Positions 1 to 10,118 of a stretch of DNA of 64,000 bases are shown in pieces. Made by a program: the position numbers and the translations under genes. The notes beneath the pieces were generated by a model. The model saw nothing but the letters and a program-made list of their open reading frames with translations. It was not told where the DNA came from and made no database searches. How positions within the stretch are numbered: the first letter of the stretch is position 1; every line of letters begins with the position of its first letter. This stretch comes from Rubrivivax sp. (GTDB lineage Bacteria; Pseudomonadota; Gammaproteobacteria; Burkholderiales; Burkholderiaceae_C): positions 1 through 64,000 of the forward strand of contig JAIXSE010000026.1 of the NCBI GenBank assembly GCA_027484825.1. The letters run 5' to 3'.

Positions 1-1071
<1,071 letters not shown>

Positions 1072-1107
1072 GCGTTTCATGCCGACCCTCCCGTCGGCGT
1101 GACAGCC

Positions 1108-1148
1108 CGCCGCGCGAGAGCTGCATGCTTCGCGCGGCGTTTTGGTTT
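1108..1148 (+). terminator. Terminator/attenuator hairpin between dnaK and dnaJ
   Basis: A perfect 10-bp stem (1108-1117 paired with 1130-1139), 12-nt loop, is followed by TTTTGGTTT. It probably lets part of the transcription pass into dnaJ, giving more DnaK than DnaJ. The partial read-through is inferred. Confidence 0.7.
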
Positions 1149-1181
1149 GAAGCTGGATGAGCAGCAGGCCCAGGAAACCCC

Positions 1182-2336
1182 ATGGCAAAGCGTGACTATT
1201 ACGAAGTCCTAGGCGTCGCCAAGAACGCCAGCGAAGAGGACATCAAGAAGGCTTATCGCAAGCTTGCGATGAAGTACCACCCTGACCGCAACCAGGGTGA
1301 AGGCTCGAAGGAAGCCGAGGAGAAATTCAAGGAGGCCAAGGAAGCCTACGAGATGCTCTCCGACGGCCAGAAACGCGCCGCCTACGACCAGTACGGCCAT
1401 GCCGGCGTCGATCCCAACGCCGGTGGCTTCCGTGGCGGCCCGGGCGCGGAAGGTTTTGGCGGCTTCGCCGAAGCCTTCGGCGACATCTTCGGCGACCTGT
1501 TCGGCGGCGGTGCCGGGGGCGGCGGCGGCCGTCGCGGCGGCGGCCAGCAGGTCTACCGTGGCAGCGACCTGAGCTACGCCATGGAGATCACGCTGGAAGA
1601 AGCGGCCCGTGGCAAGGAAACCCAGATCCGCATCCCGTCCTGGGAAAGCTGCGAAACCTGCAGCGGCTCCGGCGCCAAGCCCGGCACCAGCGCCAAGACC
1701 TGCGGCGCCTGCAGCGGCTCGGGCACGGTGCACATGCGCCAGGGCTTCTTCAGCATCCAGCAGACCTGCCCGCATTGCCACGGCACCGGCAAGATCATTC
1801 CCGAGCCCTGCACCACCTGCAACGGCGCCGGCAAGATCAAGAAGACCAAGACGCTGGAAGTCAAGATCCCGGCCGGCATCAACGAAGGCATGCGCATCCG
1901 CTCGGCCGGCAACGGCGAGCCGGGGGTCAATGGCGGTCCGTCCGGGGATCTCTACATCGAGATCCGCATCAAGCAGCACGACATCTTCGAGCGGGACGGC
2001 GACGACCTGCACTGCACCATGCCGGTCTCCATGACCACGGCGGCGCTGGGCGGCACCATCGAAGTCCCCACCCTTGGTGGCAAGGCCGAGATCGAACTGC
2101 CGGAAGGCTCGCAGCACGGCAAGACCTTCCGCCTGCGCGGCAAGGGCATCAAGGGCGTGCGGTCCAGCTATCCGGGCGACCTGTACTGCCACATCAGCGT
2201 GGAAACGCCGGTCAAGCTCACCGAGCATCAGCGCAAGCTGCTCAAGGAGCTGGACAAGAGCTTCCGCGATGGCGGTGACCGTCACTCGCCCAATGCCAAG
2301 TCGTGGACGGACCGGGTCAAAGACCTGTTCAAGTAG
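1182..2336 (+). CDS. dnaJ: Chaperone protein DnaJ (type I Hsp40)
   Basis: This 384-residue protein is a full-length type I Hsp40 that stimulates DnaK ATPase and delivers clients. The J domain (about 1-70) has the HPD motif at residues 33-35. It is followed by a long Gly/Phe-rich segment (about 75-130), four CXXCXGXG zinc repeats (about 155-215) and the C-terminal peptide-binding beta domains. The ATG has an AGGAAA ribosome site six bases upstream. It lies directly after dnaK, the usual order. Confidence 0.98.
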   Translation: MAKRDYYEVLGVAKNASEEDIKKAYRKLAMKYHPDRNQGEGSKEAEEKFKEAKEAYEMLSDGQKRAAYDQYGHAGVDPNAGGFRGGPGAEGFGGFAEAFGDIFGDLFGGGAGGGGGRRGGGQQVYRGSDLSYAMEITLEEAARGKETQIRIPSWESCETCSGSGAKPGTSAKTCGACSGSGTVHMRQGFFSIQQTCPHCHGTGKIIPEPCTTCNGAGKIKKTKTLEVKIPAGINEGMRIRSAGNGEPGVNGGPSGDLYIEIRIKQHDIFERDGDDLHCTMPVSMTTAALGGTIEVPTLGGKAEIELPEGSQHGKTFRLRGKGIKGVRSSYPGDLYCHISVETPVKLTEHQRKLLKELDKSFRDGGDRHSPNAKSWTDRVKDLFK

Positions 2337-2406
2337 GACAGACGGGGCGGCGCACGGCCGACGATTTCGTCAACAGCGCACAAGAAGGCCGTGCCCACCC
2401 CATAAA

Positions 2407-2426
2407 TCCGGGCTAACAAGCCCGGA
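2407..2426 (+). other. Perfect hairpin after dnaJ
   Basis: TCCGGGCT-AACA-AGCCCGGA forms a perfect 8-bp stem with a 4-nt loop, 70 bp after the dnaJ stop. No T tract follows, so it may be a 3' processing or protective stem rather than a complete terminator. Confidence 0.5.
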
Positions 2427-2508
2427 GATCAGGACCACAATGCAGCGGTGATGTTCACCCCGCATTCCGGTCAGCCTTTTGGCGACTTGCTCGCCCCCAG
2501 GCGCCACA

Positions 2509-2546
2509 GCCCACTGCGTCCCGCGTCGGACACGGTGGGCTTTTTT
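2509..2546 (+). terminator. Rho-independent terminator downstream of dnaJ
   Basis: GCCCAC (2509-2514) pairs with GTGGGC (2535-2540), with GTCC/GGAC as an inner stem, followed immediately by TTTTTT. It ends dnaJ transcription or a small RNA from the 2427-2508 interval. A CTG-rich stretch (2563-2596) lies between it and the next gene. Confidence 0.75.
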
Positions 2547-2626
2547 GCTTTTGCGCCAGGCGGTGCTGCTGTTGCTGCTGCTGCTGCTGGTGCTGCCTCT
2601 GTTGTCGCCGCTGCCGACGGGTCGCC

Positions 2627-4246
2627 ATGAGCTACGCCAACGGGGCTTTCTCCAAGACGCAGGCGCTGGTGATTGACAGCAATGCCACCTCGCGCAGCCT
2701 GATGACGGCGCAGCTGCGGGAACTGGGCGTGGGCCATGTGCGCCAGGCCACCCGCACCCGGGATGCACGGGTGATCCTGGAAACACAGCCCTACGACATC
2801 GTGCTGTGCGACTACTACTTCGACGGCTCCGAACTCTCCGGCCAGGACCTGCTGGACGAGCTGCGCCGCGAGCAGTTGCTGCCCTACTCCACCGTCTTCG
2901 TGATGGTCACCGGCGAGGCCTCCTACGCCAAGGTGGCTGAAGCGGCGGAGGCGGCGCTGGACGCCTACCTGGTCAAGCCCTACACCAGCGCGGCCCTGGC
3001 CGAGCGGCTGTCCAGCGCCCGCCACCGCAAGCACGAGCTCAAGGACATCTTCGAGGCGATCGACGGCAAGGACTTCGGCACGGCGGCCGACCTGTGCCTG
3101 GCGCGCTTCGAGGCTCGCGCGCCCTACTGGCTCTATGCCGCCCGCATCGGCGCTGAACTGCTGCTGCGCCTGGAGCGGCATGACCAGGCCCGTGAACTGT
3201 ATGAAGCCATCATTGCAGCCCGCACGGTGCCTTGGGCGCGTCTGGGTGTCGCCCGTACCGAGGTGGCGTCGGGCAACCTGAGCGCAGCCCGTCGCACCCT
3301 GCAGACGCTGATCGGGGAACTGCCGGATCAGGCGGACTCCTATGACCTGATGGGCCGGGTGCAGATGGACCAGGGCGAGATCACCGCCGCCCTGGCCACC
3401 TACCGGACCGCTGCCACGCTCACGCCCGGTTGCCTGTCCCGCCAGCAGCATTGCGGCACGCTGGCCTTTTATGCGGGCGAACGCGCCGAAGCCTTGAAGA
3501 TGCTGGAGCGCAGCGTGGCCCAGGGCCTGAAGTCCAAGCTGTTCGACTTCCACAGCGTCGCGCTGATCGCGCTCATGCGGTTTGACGCCAAGGACAGCAA
3601 AGGCCTCAAGTACGCGCAGGACGCCTTGATGATGGGCATGGAGCGCGCCCCCAAGGACCGGCGCCTGCAGCGCTTCGACCTGCTGCTGCAGGGGCTTCGA
3701 TTGCTGCTGGACCGGCGCCTGGCCGATGCCCTGAACCTGGCACGCCGGTTTGCTGCCATGCTGCCCGATGAAGACTTCGATCTGGAATCGGCCAGCCTGC
3801 TGCTGGCGCTGTGGGTGCGCATGAGCCGGCAGGACATCGAGCTGGCCGAGATGGAGGACATGGCCCAGCGGCTGGGCCTGCGCTTTTGCAGTTCCAAGTC
3901 GGCCACGGAGGTGATGGCCAGCATGTCGGAAGGCCATGAACCCACGACTCAATTGCTGCGCGACGCCCATGCCCGCGTGTTTGCCGTCTCAGAGACAGCC
4001 ATGCGTCATGCCATGCGCGGTGACGCCCGTCTGGGGGTCATGCTGCTGCTGGACCAGGGCGCACAGACCATGAATGCGAAACTCATCGACATGGCGGCGC
4101 TGGTGCTGCGCCGTTATCGGGACCGCATTGAAGATCCGGACGTGCTGGAGCCGCGCATCCAGCAGCTGCAGGACCGGTACGCACGCACCAGCACGCAGGG
4201 TCTGAAGGCGGCCCGCGCGGCCGGTGGAATGGCCCTGCGCGGCTGA
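2627..4246 (+). CDS. Response regulator with N-terminal REC and C-terminal TPR-like repeats
   Basis: This is a 539-residue cytoplasmic protein. Residues 12-130 form a CheY-like receiver: acidic pocket at IDSN (only one Asp where two are usual), phospho-acceptor Asp62 in LCDYYF and conserved Lys117 in YLVKPY. The remaining 400 residues are helical with TPR-like pairs, for example around 195-300. There is no DNA-binding or enzymatic output domain, so output is probably by protein-protein contact. No cognate kinase is adjacent. Specific function is unknown. Confidence 0.85.
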   Translation: MSYANGAFSKTQALVIDSNATSRSLMTAQLRELGVGHVRQATRTRDARVILETQPYDIVLCDYYFDGSELSGQDLLDELRREQLLPYSTVFVMVTGEASYAKVAEAAEAALDAYLVKPYTSAALAERLSSARHRKHELKDIFEAIDGKDFGTAADLCLARFEARAPYWLYAARIGAELLLRLERHDQARELYEAIIAARTVPWARLGVARTEVASGNLSAARRTLQTLIGELPDQADSYDLMGRVQMDQGEITAALATYRTAATLTPGCLSRQQHCGTLAFYAGERAEALKMLERSVAQGLKSKLFDFHSVALIALMRFDAKDSKGLKYAQDALMMGMERAPKDRRLQRFDLLLQGLRLLLDRRLADALNLARRFAAMLPDEDFDLESASLLLALWVRMSRQDIELAEMEDMAQRLGLRFCSSKSATEVMASMSEGHEPTTQLLRDAHARVFAVSETAMRHAMRGDARLGVMLLLDQGAQTMNAKLIDMAALVLRRYRDRIEDPDVLEPRIQQLQDRYARTSTQGLKAARAAGGMALRG

Positions 4247-4341
4247 GATCCGCACAGGCCTTCGGGCACACCCTGTCACTTCAGTGCGTCTTCAGGTGGT
4301 TCAATTACAAACATTAATCGCTCAGACGTTTCTCTTAGTCA

Positions 4342-6012
4342 ATGCTTGCTGATTCCCTGACCCGCCGCGTGAAAGCCGAGCGATCCCCTCTCACGCTGGC
4401 TTGGGCCGCCGCCCTCTGGATCGGACTGCTGGGCAACTGGCCCTTGTGGCAACGCATGCTGGACATGCCGGACTTCGCCGGTGCCGGCGGACGGCTGTTC
4501 ATTGGCGTGTTCGCCGGCATGGTGGTGATGGTGCTGGGCGCCCTGTTCAGCCTGATGGCCTGGCGGGTGGCGGTCAAACCGCTGCTGTCGCTGATGCTGA
4601 TCATGACGGCGCCTCTGGCCCACTTCATTGGCAGCTATGGGGTGGTGATCGACAGCACCATGATCACCAATGCGCTGCAGACCGACGTGCGCGAGACCCG
4701 CGACCTGATGGGCTGGGGTTTGCTGGTCAATGCGCTGGTGCTGTCGGTGCTGCCGATGATCTGGCTGTGGCGTCAGCCTCTGAGGGATACGCGCTGGATC
4801 AAGCGGCTGGGATGGAATCTGCTGTCGGTGGCCGTGGCCCTGGCGGTGGGCGCGGGCCTGGGGGCGCTGCGCACAGCCGACCTGGCGTCCACGCTGCGCA
4901 ATCACAAGGTGCTGACCAAGATGGTGAGCCCGGTCAATGCGATCTGGGCCACGGCGGCACTGGCCATTCAGAAGCAGAAGGCGCCCAAGGGACCGCCGGA
5001 CGTGGTGGGTGCCGATGCCACGCTGGCCCCGCGCCCGGCCGGATCCAAGCCGCCGCTGGTGATGCTGGTGGTCGGCGAAACCGCCCGCTCGGAGAATTTC
5101 TCATTGAACGGCTATGCCAAGCCGACCAATCCGGAACTGGCCAAGCTGCCGGTGCTGAGCTACCGGGAGGTGTCGTCCTGCGGCACCAGCACGGCGGCCT
5201 CCCTGCCCTGCATGTTCTCGCACCTGGGCCGCGAGGTGTATGTGGACCGTCCGACCCATCAGGAAACCCTGCTGGATGTGCTGCAACGCGCAGGTCTGGC
5301 GGTGCTGTGGCTGGACAACCAGTCCGGCTGCAAGGGCGTGTGTGACCGCGTGCCCAATGCCCAGGCCATCAACCCGGCCCGGGCCGATCACCCGCTGCCT
5401 GCCGGCGTGTGCGGTGCCGACGGCGAGTGCTTCGACGAAGCGATGCTGCACGACCTGGATGCGCGCATCGCCGCGCTGGATCCGCAGCGGGTGGCCAAAG
5501 GGGTGGTGCTGGTGCTGCACCAGATGGGCAGCCACGGCCCGGCCTACTTCAAGCGCACGCCGCCGGACCGCAAGCCCTTCCAGCCGGAATGCCGCAGCAG
5601 CGCGCTGCAGCAGTGCCCGGTGGAGGAGGTGCGCAATGGCTACGACAACTCGATCGCCTACACCGACCATGTACTGGCCCAGGCCATCGGCTGGCTGGAC
5701 AGCCAACAAGGCCGCTTCGACCCCAGCCTGCTGTATGTGTCGGATCACGGCGAATCGCTGGGGGAGAACAACCTCTTCCTGCACGGCATGCCCTACGCCC
5801 TGGCCCCTCGCCAGCAAAAGCATGTGCCGCTGATCCTGTGGCTGCCGCCCTCCACCCGGGCGACCCAGCGGCTGGACAGCGACTGCCTCGCCGCCCGGCG
5901 CGACACGCCGATGTCCCATGACGGCCTCTACCACACCGTATTGAGCCTGTCCGGGGTGCAGACCTCGCTCTACCGCAAGGATTGGGACTGGGTGGGCGCC
6001 TGCCGCCGCTGA
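4342..6012 (+). CDS. eptA: Phosphoethanolamine transferase, EptA/MCR-type sulfatase family
   Basis: This 556-residue inner-membrane enzyme has five predicted N-terminal membrane helices (about 20-180) and a periplasmic alkaline-phosphatase-fold domain. Metal-site motif VVGETARSENFSLNGY starts near residue 243. The catalytic Thr is about residue 282 in SSCGTSTAASLPCMF, and SDHGESLGE lies near 465. Family members move phosphoethanolamine from phosphatidylethanolamine to lipid A, reducing polymyxin binding. Length matches EptA and MCR (about 540). The start is preceded by an AT-rich stretch (4300-4341) but no clear ribosome site. Lipid A specificity is inferred from the family. Confidence 0.9.
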   Translation: MLADSLTRRVKAERSPLTLAWAAALWIGLLGNWPLWQRMLDMPDFAGAGGRLFIGVFAGMVVMVLGALFSLMAWRVAVKPLLSLMLIMTAPLAHFIGSYGVVIDSTMITNALQTDVRETRDLMGWGLLVNALVLSVLPMIWLWRQPLRDTRWIKRLGWNLLSVAVALAVGAGLGALRTADLASTLRNHKVLTKMVSPVNAIWATAALAIQKQKAPKGPPDVVGADATLAPRPAGSKPPLVMLVVGETARSENFSLNGYAKPTNPELAKLPVLSYREVSSCGTSTAASLPCMFSHLGREVYVDRPTHQETLLDVLQRAGLAVLWLDNQSGCKGVCDRVPNAQAINPARADHPLPAGVCGADGECFDEAMLHDLDARIAALDPQRVAKGVVLVLHQMGSHGPAYFKRTPPDRKPFQPECRSSALQQCPVEEVRNGYDNSIAYTDHVLAQAIGWLDSQQGRFDPSLLYVSDHGESLGENNLFLHGMPYALAPRQQKHVPLILWLPPSTRATQRLDSDCLAARRDTPMSHDGLYHTVLSLSGVQTSLYRKDWDWVGACRR

Positions 6013-6129
6013 GCCTGGCGCCGCAGCCTCAGCGTGGGACGTATTGCGCCAAATAGCGCCCTGCGGAGGTGACGGGTGCGTTCTTCCGGCTTGGGCTCGC
6101 GCTAGGATCCCCCCTGAGGAGAGCCGATC

Positions 6130-6564
6130 ATGGTGACGACGATCAAGCGCGAGGACTTCTGCTTTCTGGTGGTGGACGATTTCGCCACCATGCGCCGGAT
6201 CATTTCCGGACTGCTGCGCGAGCTGGGATTCAAGAAGATCCTGGAAGCGGAGGACGGCAAGGTCGCCTTGCGCGTCCTGGAAGGCGCACAGGGCTCCGGT
6301 GAGCCGGTGCACTTCGTGCTGAGCGACGTGAACATGCCGGTGATGAATGGATTCCAGATGCTGGAGTCCCTGCGCACTCGGCCGGAAGGCGATCCCCTGC
6401 AGAAGATTCCCGTGCTGCTGGTGACCGCGGAAGGCCGCAAGGAAGACATCCTGCGGGCGGCGCAGCTGGGGGCCACCGGCTATGTGGTGAAGCCCTTCAA
6501 CAAGGACACCATCGGGGACAAGATTCACCTGGCGCTCAAGCACCGCAATATTCTGGTGGAATGA
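6130..6564 (+). CDS. CheY-like single-domain response regulator
   Basis: This 144-residue receiver-only protein retains every phosphotransfer residue: Asp16-Asp17, phospho-acceptor Asp66 in LSDVNMP, Thr98 and Lys120 in VVKPF. It closely resembles chemotaxis CheY, but no che or fli genes are adjacent. Another signalling role is therefore possible. A GAGGAGA ribosome site lies eight bases before the ATG. Confidence 0.9.
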   Translation: MVTTIKREDFCFLVVDDFATMRRIISGLLRELGFKKILEAEDGKVALRVLEGAQGSGEPVHFVLSDVNMPVMNGFQMLESLRTRPEGDPLQKIPVLLVTAEGRKEDILRAAQLGATGYVVKPFNKDTIGDKIHLALKHRNILVE

Positions 6565-6643
6565 CACTGGAGGTGCGGACGGGCCGGCCGCATTGCTGAC
6601 CGTCATGACAAGGCGCCATGGCGGGACCACGAAAGACACTCAC

Positions 6644-7414
6644 ATGCTGTTTGAAACTTATTGGGATCGTTGCGGCGTGGCCGCGCAATTCAAGACGGAA
6701 AGCAACTCCGAAAACAACACCGGAAGCGAGACCTTGAGCGAGTCGCTGAGCCGCTCGCCCTCGTTTGCAGAACAGGTGCGCCAGCATCAGGCTGCCCTGG
6801 CCGCCCTCACGCAGCCGCAAGCGCTCACCGACGTGGCGGTGAAGTGGCAATTCCAGGTGCCTGAACTGGGGGAAGGCGGGGCCTGCTCCCTGTTCGGCCA
6901 GCTTGCCGCGGAACCCTACGACCTGCGCCGCATCCTGGGTGGTGTGACGCCGCAGAGCCAGGCCTTGCTGGCCACCGCCACCGCCGTCACCGCCTACTAC
7001 CAGCAGCACAGCCGCAGCCACTGGTTCGGCATCTATCAGGCACGGCGCAACGCCGCTGGTGAGCCGGTGCTGGTGAAGCTGGCGTATTTCGGGGCGGAGA
7101 GCCGGGCCGAATTCCCGCTGACGCAAGCCTTCGCCCAGGGCAGCAACAACAGCGCCGTGGGGCTCAGCGGCCATGGCCGCGTCATCAACGACGTGGCGGC
7201 CTTCGTCGCCGAGGGCGGCGGCTACTACACCTGCGACCCGAAGGTGAAGGCCGAGGCCTGCCTGCCGCTGTTCAATGCGGCGGGTCAGGTCATCGGCATT
7301 CTGGATTCGGAGGCCTTTGACACCAACTTCTTCCAGGGCGATGAACTGGCCCTGGTGGTGGCCGTGGCGGCGCAGCTGTCGGGAGACGGCGTTCTGGCCA
7401 CGTCCATCGCCTGA
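6644..7414 (+). CDS. GAF domain-containing protein
   Basis: This is a predicted 256-residue cytoplasmic protein. The C-terminal part (about 100-245), with EACLPLFNAAGQVIGILDSE, matches a GAF fold of the type found in free-methionine-(R)-sulfoxide reductases and small-molecule sensors. I cannot identify a catalytic Cys set, so enzyme activity is not claimed. The start is uncertain: a TTG at 6593 and an ATG at 6605 are also in frame. The ATG at 6644 begins the plausible sequence MLFETYWDRCG. Confidence 0.65.
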   Translation: MLFETYWDRCGVAAQFKTESNSENNTGSETLSESLSRSPSFAEQVRQHQAALAALTQPQALTDVAVKWQFQVPELGEGGACSLFGQLAAEPYDLRRILGGVTPQSQALLATATAVTAYYQQHSRSHWFGIYQARRNAAGEPVLVKLAYFGAESRAEFPLTQAFAQGSNNSAVGLSGHGRVINDVAAFVAEGGGYYTCDPKVKAEACLPLFNAAGQVIGILDSEAFDTNFFQGDELALVVAVAAQLSGDGVLATSIA

Positions 7415-7463
7415 GCTTGCGGGCGCGTCTACGCCTGGCCCATGGGCCGGGCGATCGGTCCGC

Positions 7464-7988
7464 CTAGCCTCGCACCGCCGCCTCAATGGCGGCGACATCG
7501 ATCTTGGTCATCGACATCATCGCCTCGAAAGCCCGGCGCCCCACCGCCTTGTCCGGATGGGCCAGCGCCTGGGTGAGCACACGAGGCGTGATCTGCCAGT
7601 TCAGCCCCCAGCGGTCCTTGCACCAGCCACAGGCGCTGGCTTGGCCGCCGTTGCTGATGATGGCCTCCCAGAGGCGGTCTGTTTCCGCCTGATCGTCAGT
7701 GGCGATCTGGAATGAGAACGCCTCGGAATGGGTGAAGGCGGGACCGCCGTTCAGCCCGATGCAGGGAATGCCGCAGACGGTGAACGACACGGTCAGCACG
7801 TCGCCTTCCTGGCCGGCCGGGTAGTCACTCGGTGCCAGGAACACGCCGTCGACATGGCTGTCGGGGAAGGTTCTGGCGTAGAACTCGGCGGCCTCCTGCG
7901 CGGTGCCGTCATACCAGAGGCAGATGGTGTTCTTGGCGGTGGCCGCCGACGTGGTCGTGGTGGAAGCGGTGGTGGAGGTAGTGGCCAT
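7464..7988 (-). CDS. VOC family protein (PhnB / 3-demethylubiquinone methyltransferase-like)
   Basis: This 174-residue protein has a Ser/Thr/Ala-rich N-terminus (about 1-18) followed by one glyoxalase/VOC fold. Features include NTICLWYDGTAQEAAEFYAR and CGWCKDRWGLNWQITPR, typical of the PhnB-like subgroup often annotated 3-demethylubiquinone-9 methyltransferase. Substrate is unknown. The start is fixed by an AGGAGA ribosome site about eight bases upstream; longer in-frame extensions lack one. It converges with the GAF gene and is divergent from the retropepsin-TPR gene. Confidence 0.85.
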   Translation of the reverse strand: MATTSTTASTTTTSAATAKNTICLWYDGTAQEAAEFYARTFPDSHVDGVFLAPSDYPAGQEGDVLTVSFTVCGIPCIGLNGGPAFTHSEAFSFQIATDDQAETDRLWEAIISNGGQASACGWCKDRWGLNWQITPRVLTQALAHPDKAVGRRAFEAMMSMTKIDVAAIEAAVRG

Positions 7989-8225
7989 GGAAGCGTCTCC
8001 TGTCAGAAGAATCAGACCGGTCTCGACGAGTGTGCCGACAAGGGCGCTGATCGTCTCTCGCCCATCAGCAGTCCCCCTTCGGAAGGTAGATCGCAGCGGC
8101 CCGGCCATGCGATGCTAGGCGCCGTCGTGATGCCCGTCTGTCCCCCAAGCCCTCCGCAGTGAGGGCAGCGCAGCGGCATCACCGGCGTCACCGGCATCCA
8201 TGTCATTCAGGCCAGGGAGCTCGCA

Positions 8226-10049
8226 TTGAAACCGTTTCTGTCGTTCCTGCTTCGCCCGCTACGAACCGGCGCACTGCTGCTGGCGCTACCGGCGCTGTGG
8301 AGCACCGCGCCCACCGCATGGGCGGGAAGCTGCCAGATGGAGCCGATGACCCTGCCGGTGCGCCTGGTGCAACACCGCCCGGTGGCCACCGTCACCATCA
8401 ACGGGCAGTCGCTGGACATGCTGGTGGACAGCGGTGCTTCGGTCAGCATGATGCCGACCTCCACAGCGGAACAACTGAAGCTGACGCTGCAGATGATGCC
8501 CTTCGGCACCTACATGTATGGCCACACCGGCGCGTTCGAAGCCAGCCGCACCTGGGTGAAGACGCTGGGCTTCGGGTCGGCCGAACTGAAGAATGTGCTG
8601 TTCATCGTGGGCGGCAATGAACTGGGCAACGGCATTCAGGGCATTCTGGGCCGCAACATCCTGGCGCTGGGAGACACCGAATACGACCTGGCCCACGGCA
8701 TCGTCCGCCTCGTCTTCCCCAAGGGCGATTGCGACGCGGTGAGCATGGCCTATTGGGCCGGTGACGCGCCGGTCATCATGACCCGTTTTGCTTCAACCTC
8801 CCACCGCCGCAGCGATGCGGCAGTAGTTCAGGTGCAGGTCAACGGCAAGCCACTGACCGCGCTGATGGACACCGGTGCCCCGACCACCAAACTCTCCCTG
8901 CCCGCGGCCCGCAAAGCAGGGGTGCCAGAGAACGCCATGACACCCTTTGGCCGTGCCGGCGGCCTGGGAGAGGACAAGGTCCGCAGCTGGCTGACCGACG
9001 TCGACAGCTTCCAGATCGGCGGGGAGACCCTCACCCATCAACGCCTGGCCGTGGACGATGTGGAGAACAACCACTACGACCTGCTGCTGGGTCTGGACTA
9101 CTTCCTCGCCCACCATGTCTACGTGTCCCGCCTGCAGGGCAAGGTGTATGCAACCTGGAACGGCACCGAGGTGTTTGCCCGTCGCCCCGGCGCCGTACGC
9201 AATGAATTCGACACGCGCTTTGCCCTCGCGCCCGGCGCCATCGCTCCAGACGATGCAGAAGGCCTGGCCCGGCGTGGCATGGCTTCGCAGACCAAGGGCA
9301 AGCTTCAGGAAGCGCTCGACGACTTGAATCAGGCCGTGGCGCTGAAGCCGGACGAAGCCCCATACCGCCTGGCCCGCGCGCGGGTGCAGCGCGGGCTCGG
9401 CCACCGTACCGAGGCGCTGGCCGATGTCAGCGAGGCCCTGCGGCTGGACCCAGCCCTGCACACCGCGCGGCTGCTGCGCGCTGAACTGGCAGCGGCAAAG
9501 CCCCAGCAGGATGGGGAGGCCGCCCTGGCTGACTTGCGCGAACTGGATGCCCAGCTCCCCCCGAGTGCGGGCGAGCGGGCTGACATGGGCGACCTCTATG
9601 CCCAGTTGGACCGCCGGGACGACGCCTTGCGGCAGTATCAGCTGTGGCTGCGCAGCCATGTCAACGACGGCCGCCAGGCCCAGGTCTTGAACCAGCGCTG
9701 CTGGCTGCGCGCCCGCACGGGCACGGAGTTGGGGGATGCACTGCAAGACTGCCAGCTCGCCATCAAGAAGGACGGCGATGCGGCCCTCTACCGCGCCACC
9801 CTGGGATGGGTCTATCTGCGCCAAGGGGACACTCACAAGGCCATCGGCGCGTTTGATCAAGCCATCGACAAGGACGCCCGGCTGAGCTGGGCCTACTTCG
9901 GCCGCGCGCTGAGCGAATGGCAACAGCAGGACAGCGCCAGTGCCGACCGGGACCTGGCAACGGCCCGCCAACTGCGCCCCGGTATTGACGAGGCGGTGCA
10001 ACGCGCCGGCTTCGAGCTTCCGCAGACCTGGAAGCGGCCCGCGGGCTGA
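8226..10049 (+). CDS. Secreted protein with two retropepsin-like aspartic protease domains and TPR repeats
   Basis: Translation appears to start at TTG, with AGGGAG six bases upstream. The protein (607 residues) opens with a signal peptide ending near AWA (31-33). Two retropepsin-like units follow. The first has LVDSGAS with Asp68, the second LMDTGAP with Asp near 215, so one polypeptide could form an intramolecular active-site pair. Residues from about 340 to the end are TPR repeats. It is probably periplasmic. Target proteins are unknown, and no partner gene is adjacent. Confidence 0.85.
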   Translation: MKPFLSFLLRPLRTGALLLALPALWSTAPTAWAGSCQMEPMTLPVRLVQHRPVATVTINGQSLDMLVDSGASVSMMPTSTAEQLKLTLQMMPFGTYMYGHTGAFEASRTWVKTLGFGSAELKNVLFIVGGNELGNGIQGILGRNILALGDTEYDLAHGIVRLVFPKGDCDAVSMAYWAGDAPVIMTRFASTSHRRSDAAVVQVQVNGKPLTALMDTGAPTTKLSLPAARKAGVPENAMTPFGRAGGLGEDKVRSWLTDVDSFQIGGETLTHQRLAVDDVENNHYDLLLGLDYFLAHHVYVSRLQGKVYATWNGTEVFARRPGAVRNEFDTRFALAPGAIAPDDAEGLARRGMASQTKGKLQEALDDLNQAVALKPDEAPYRLARARVQRGLGHRTEALADVSEALRLDPALHTARLLRAELAAAKPQQDGEAALADLRELDAQLPPSAGERADMGDLYAQLDRRDDALRQYQLWLRSHVNDGRQAQVLNQRCWLRARTGTELGDALQDCQLAIKKDGDAALYRATLGWVYLRQGDTHKAIGAFDQAIDKDARLSWAYFGRALSEWQQQDSASADRDLATARQLRPGIDEAVQRAGFELPQTWKRPAG

Positions 10050-10092
10050 GTTGGGTCGCGGGAGGCCTCGTGCCCCCTCACGCTTGCCGCGC

Positions 10093-10113
10093 GCGTCCGC
10101 GCCATGCGGACGC
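10093..10113. other. Hairpin between convergent genes
   Basis: GCGTCCGC-GCCAT-GCGGACGC is a perfect 8-bp stem with a 5-nt loop in the short gap between two converging genes. There is no T tract on either strand, so its terminator role is uncertain. Confidence 0.4.
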
Positions 10114-10118
10114 CGTGC

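Noticed and set aside
2479-2676. Small Leu-rich frame overlapping the REC-TPR start
   Set aside because: The hydrophobic run is just translation of the CTG stretch, it overlaps a terminator and lacks a ribosome site.
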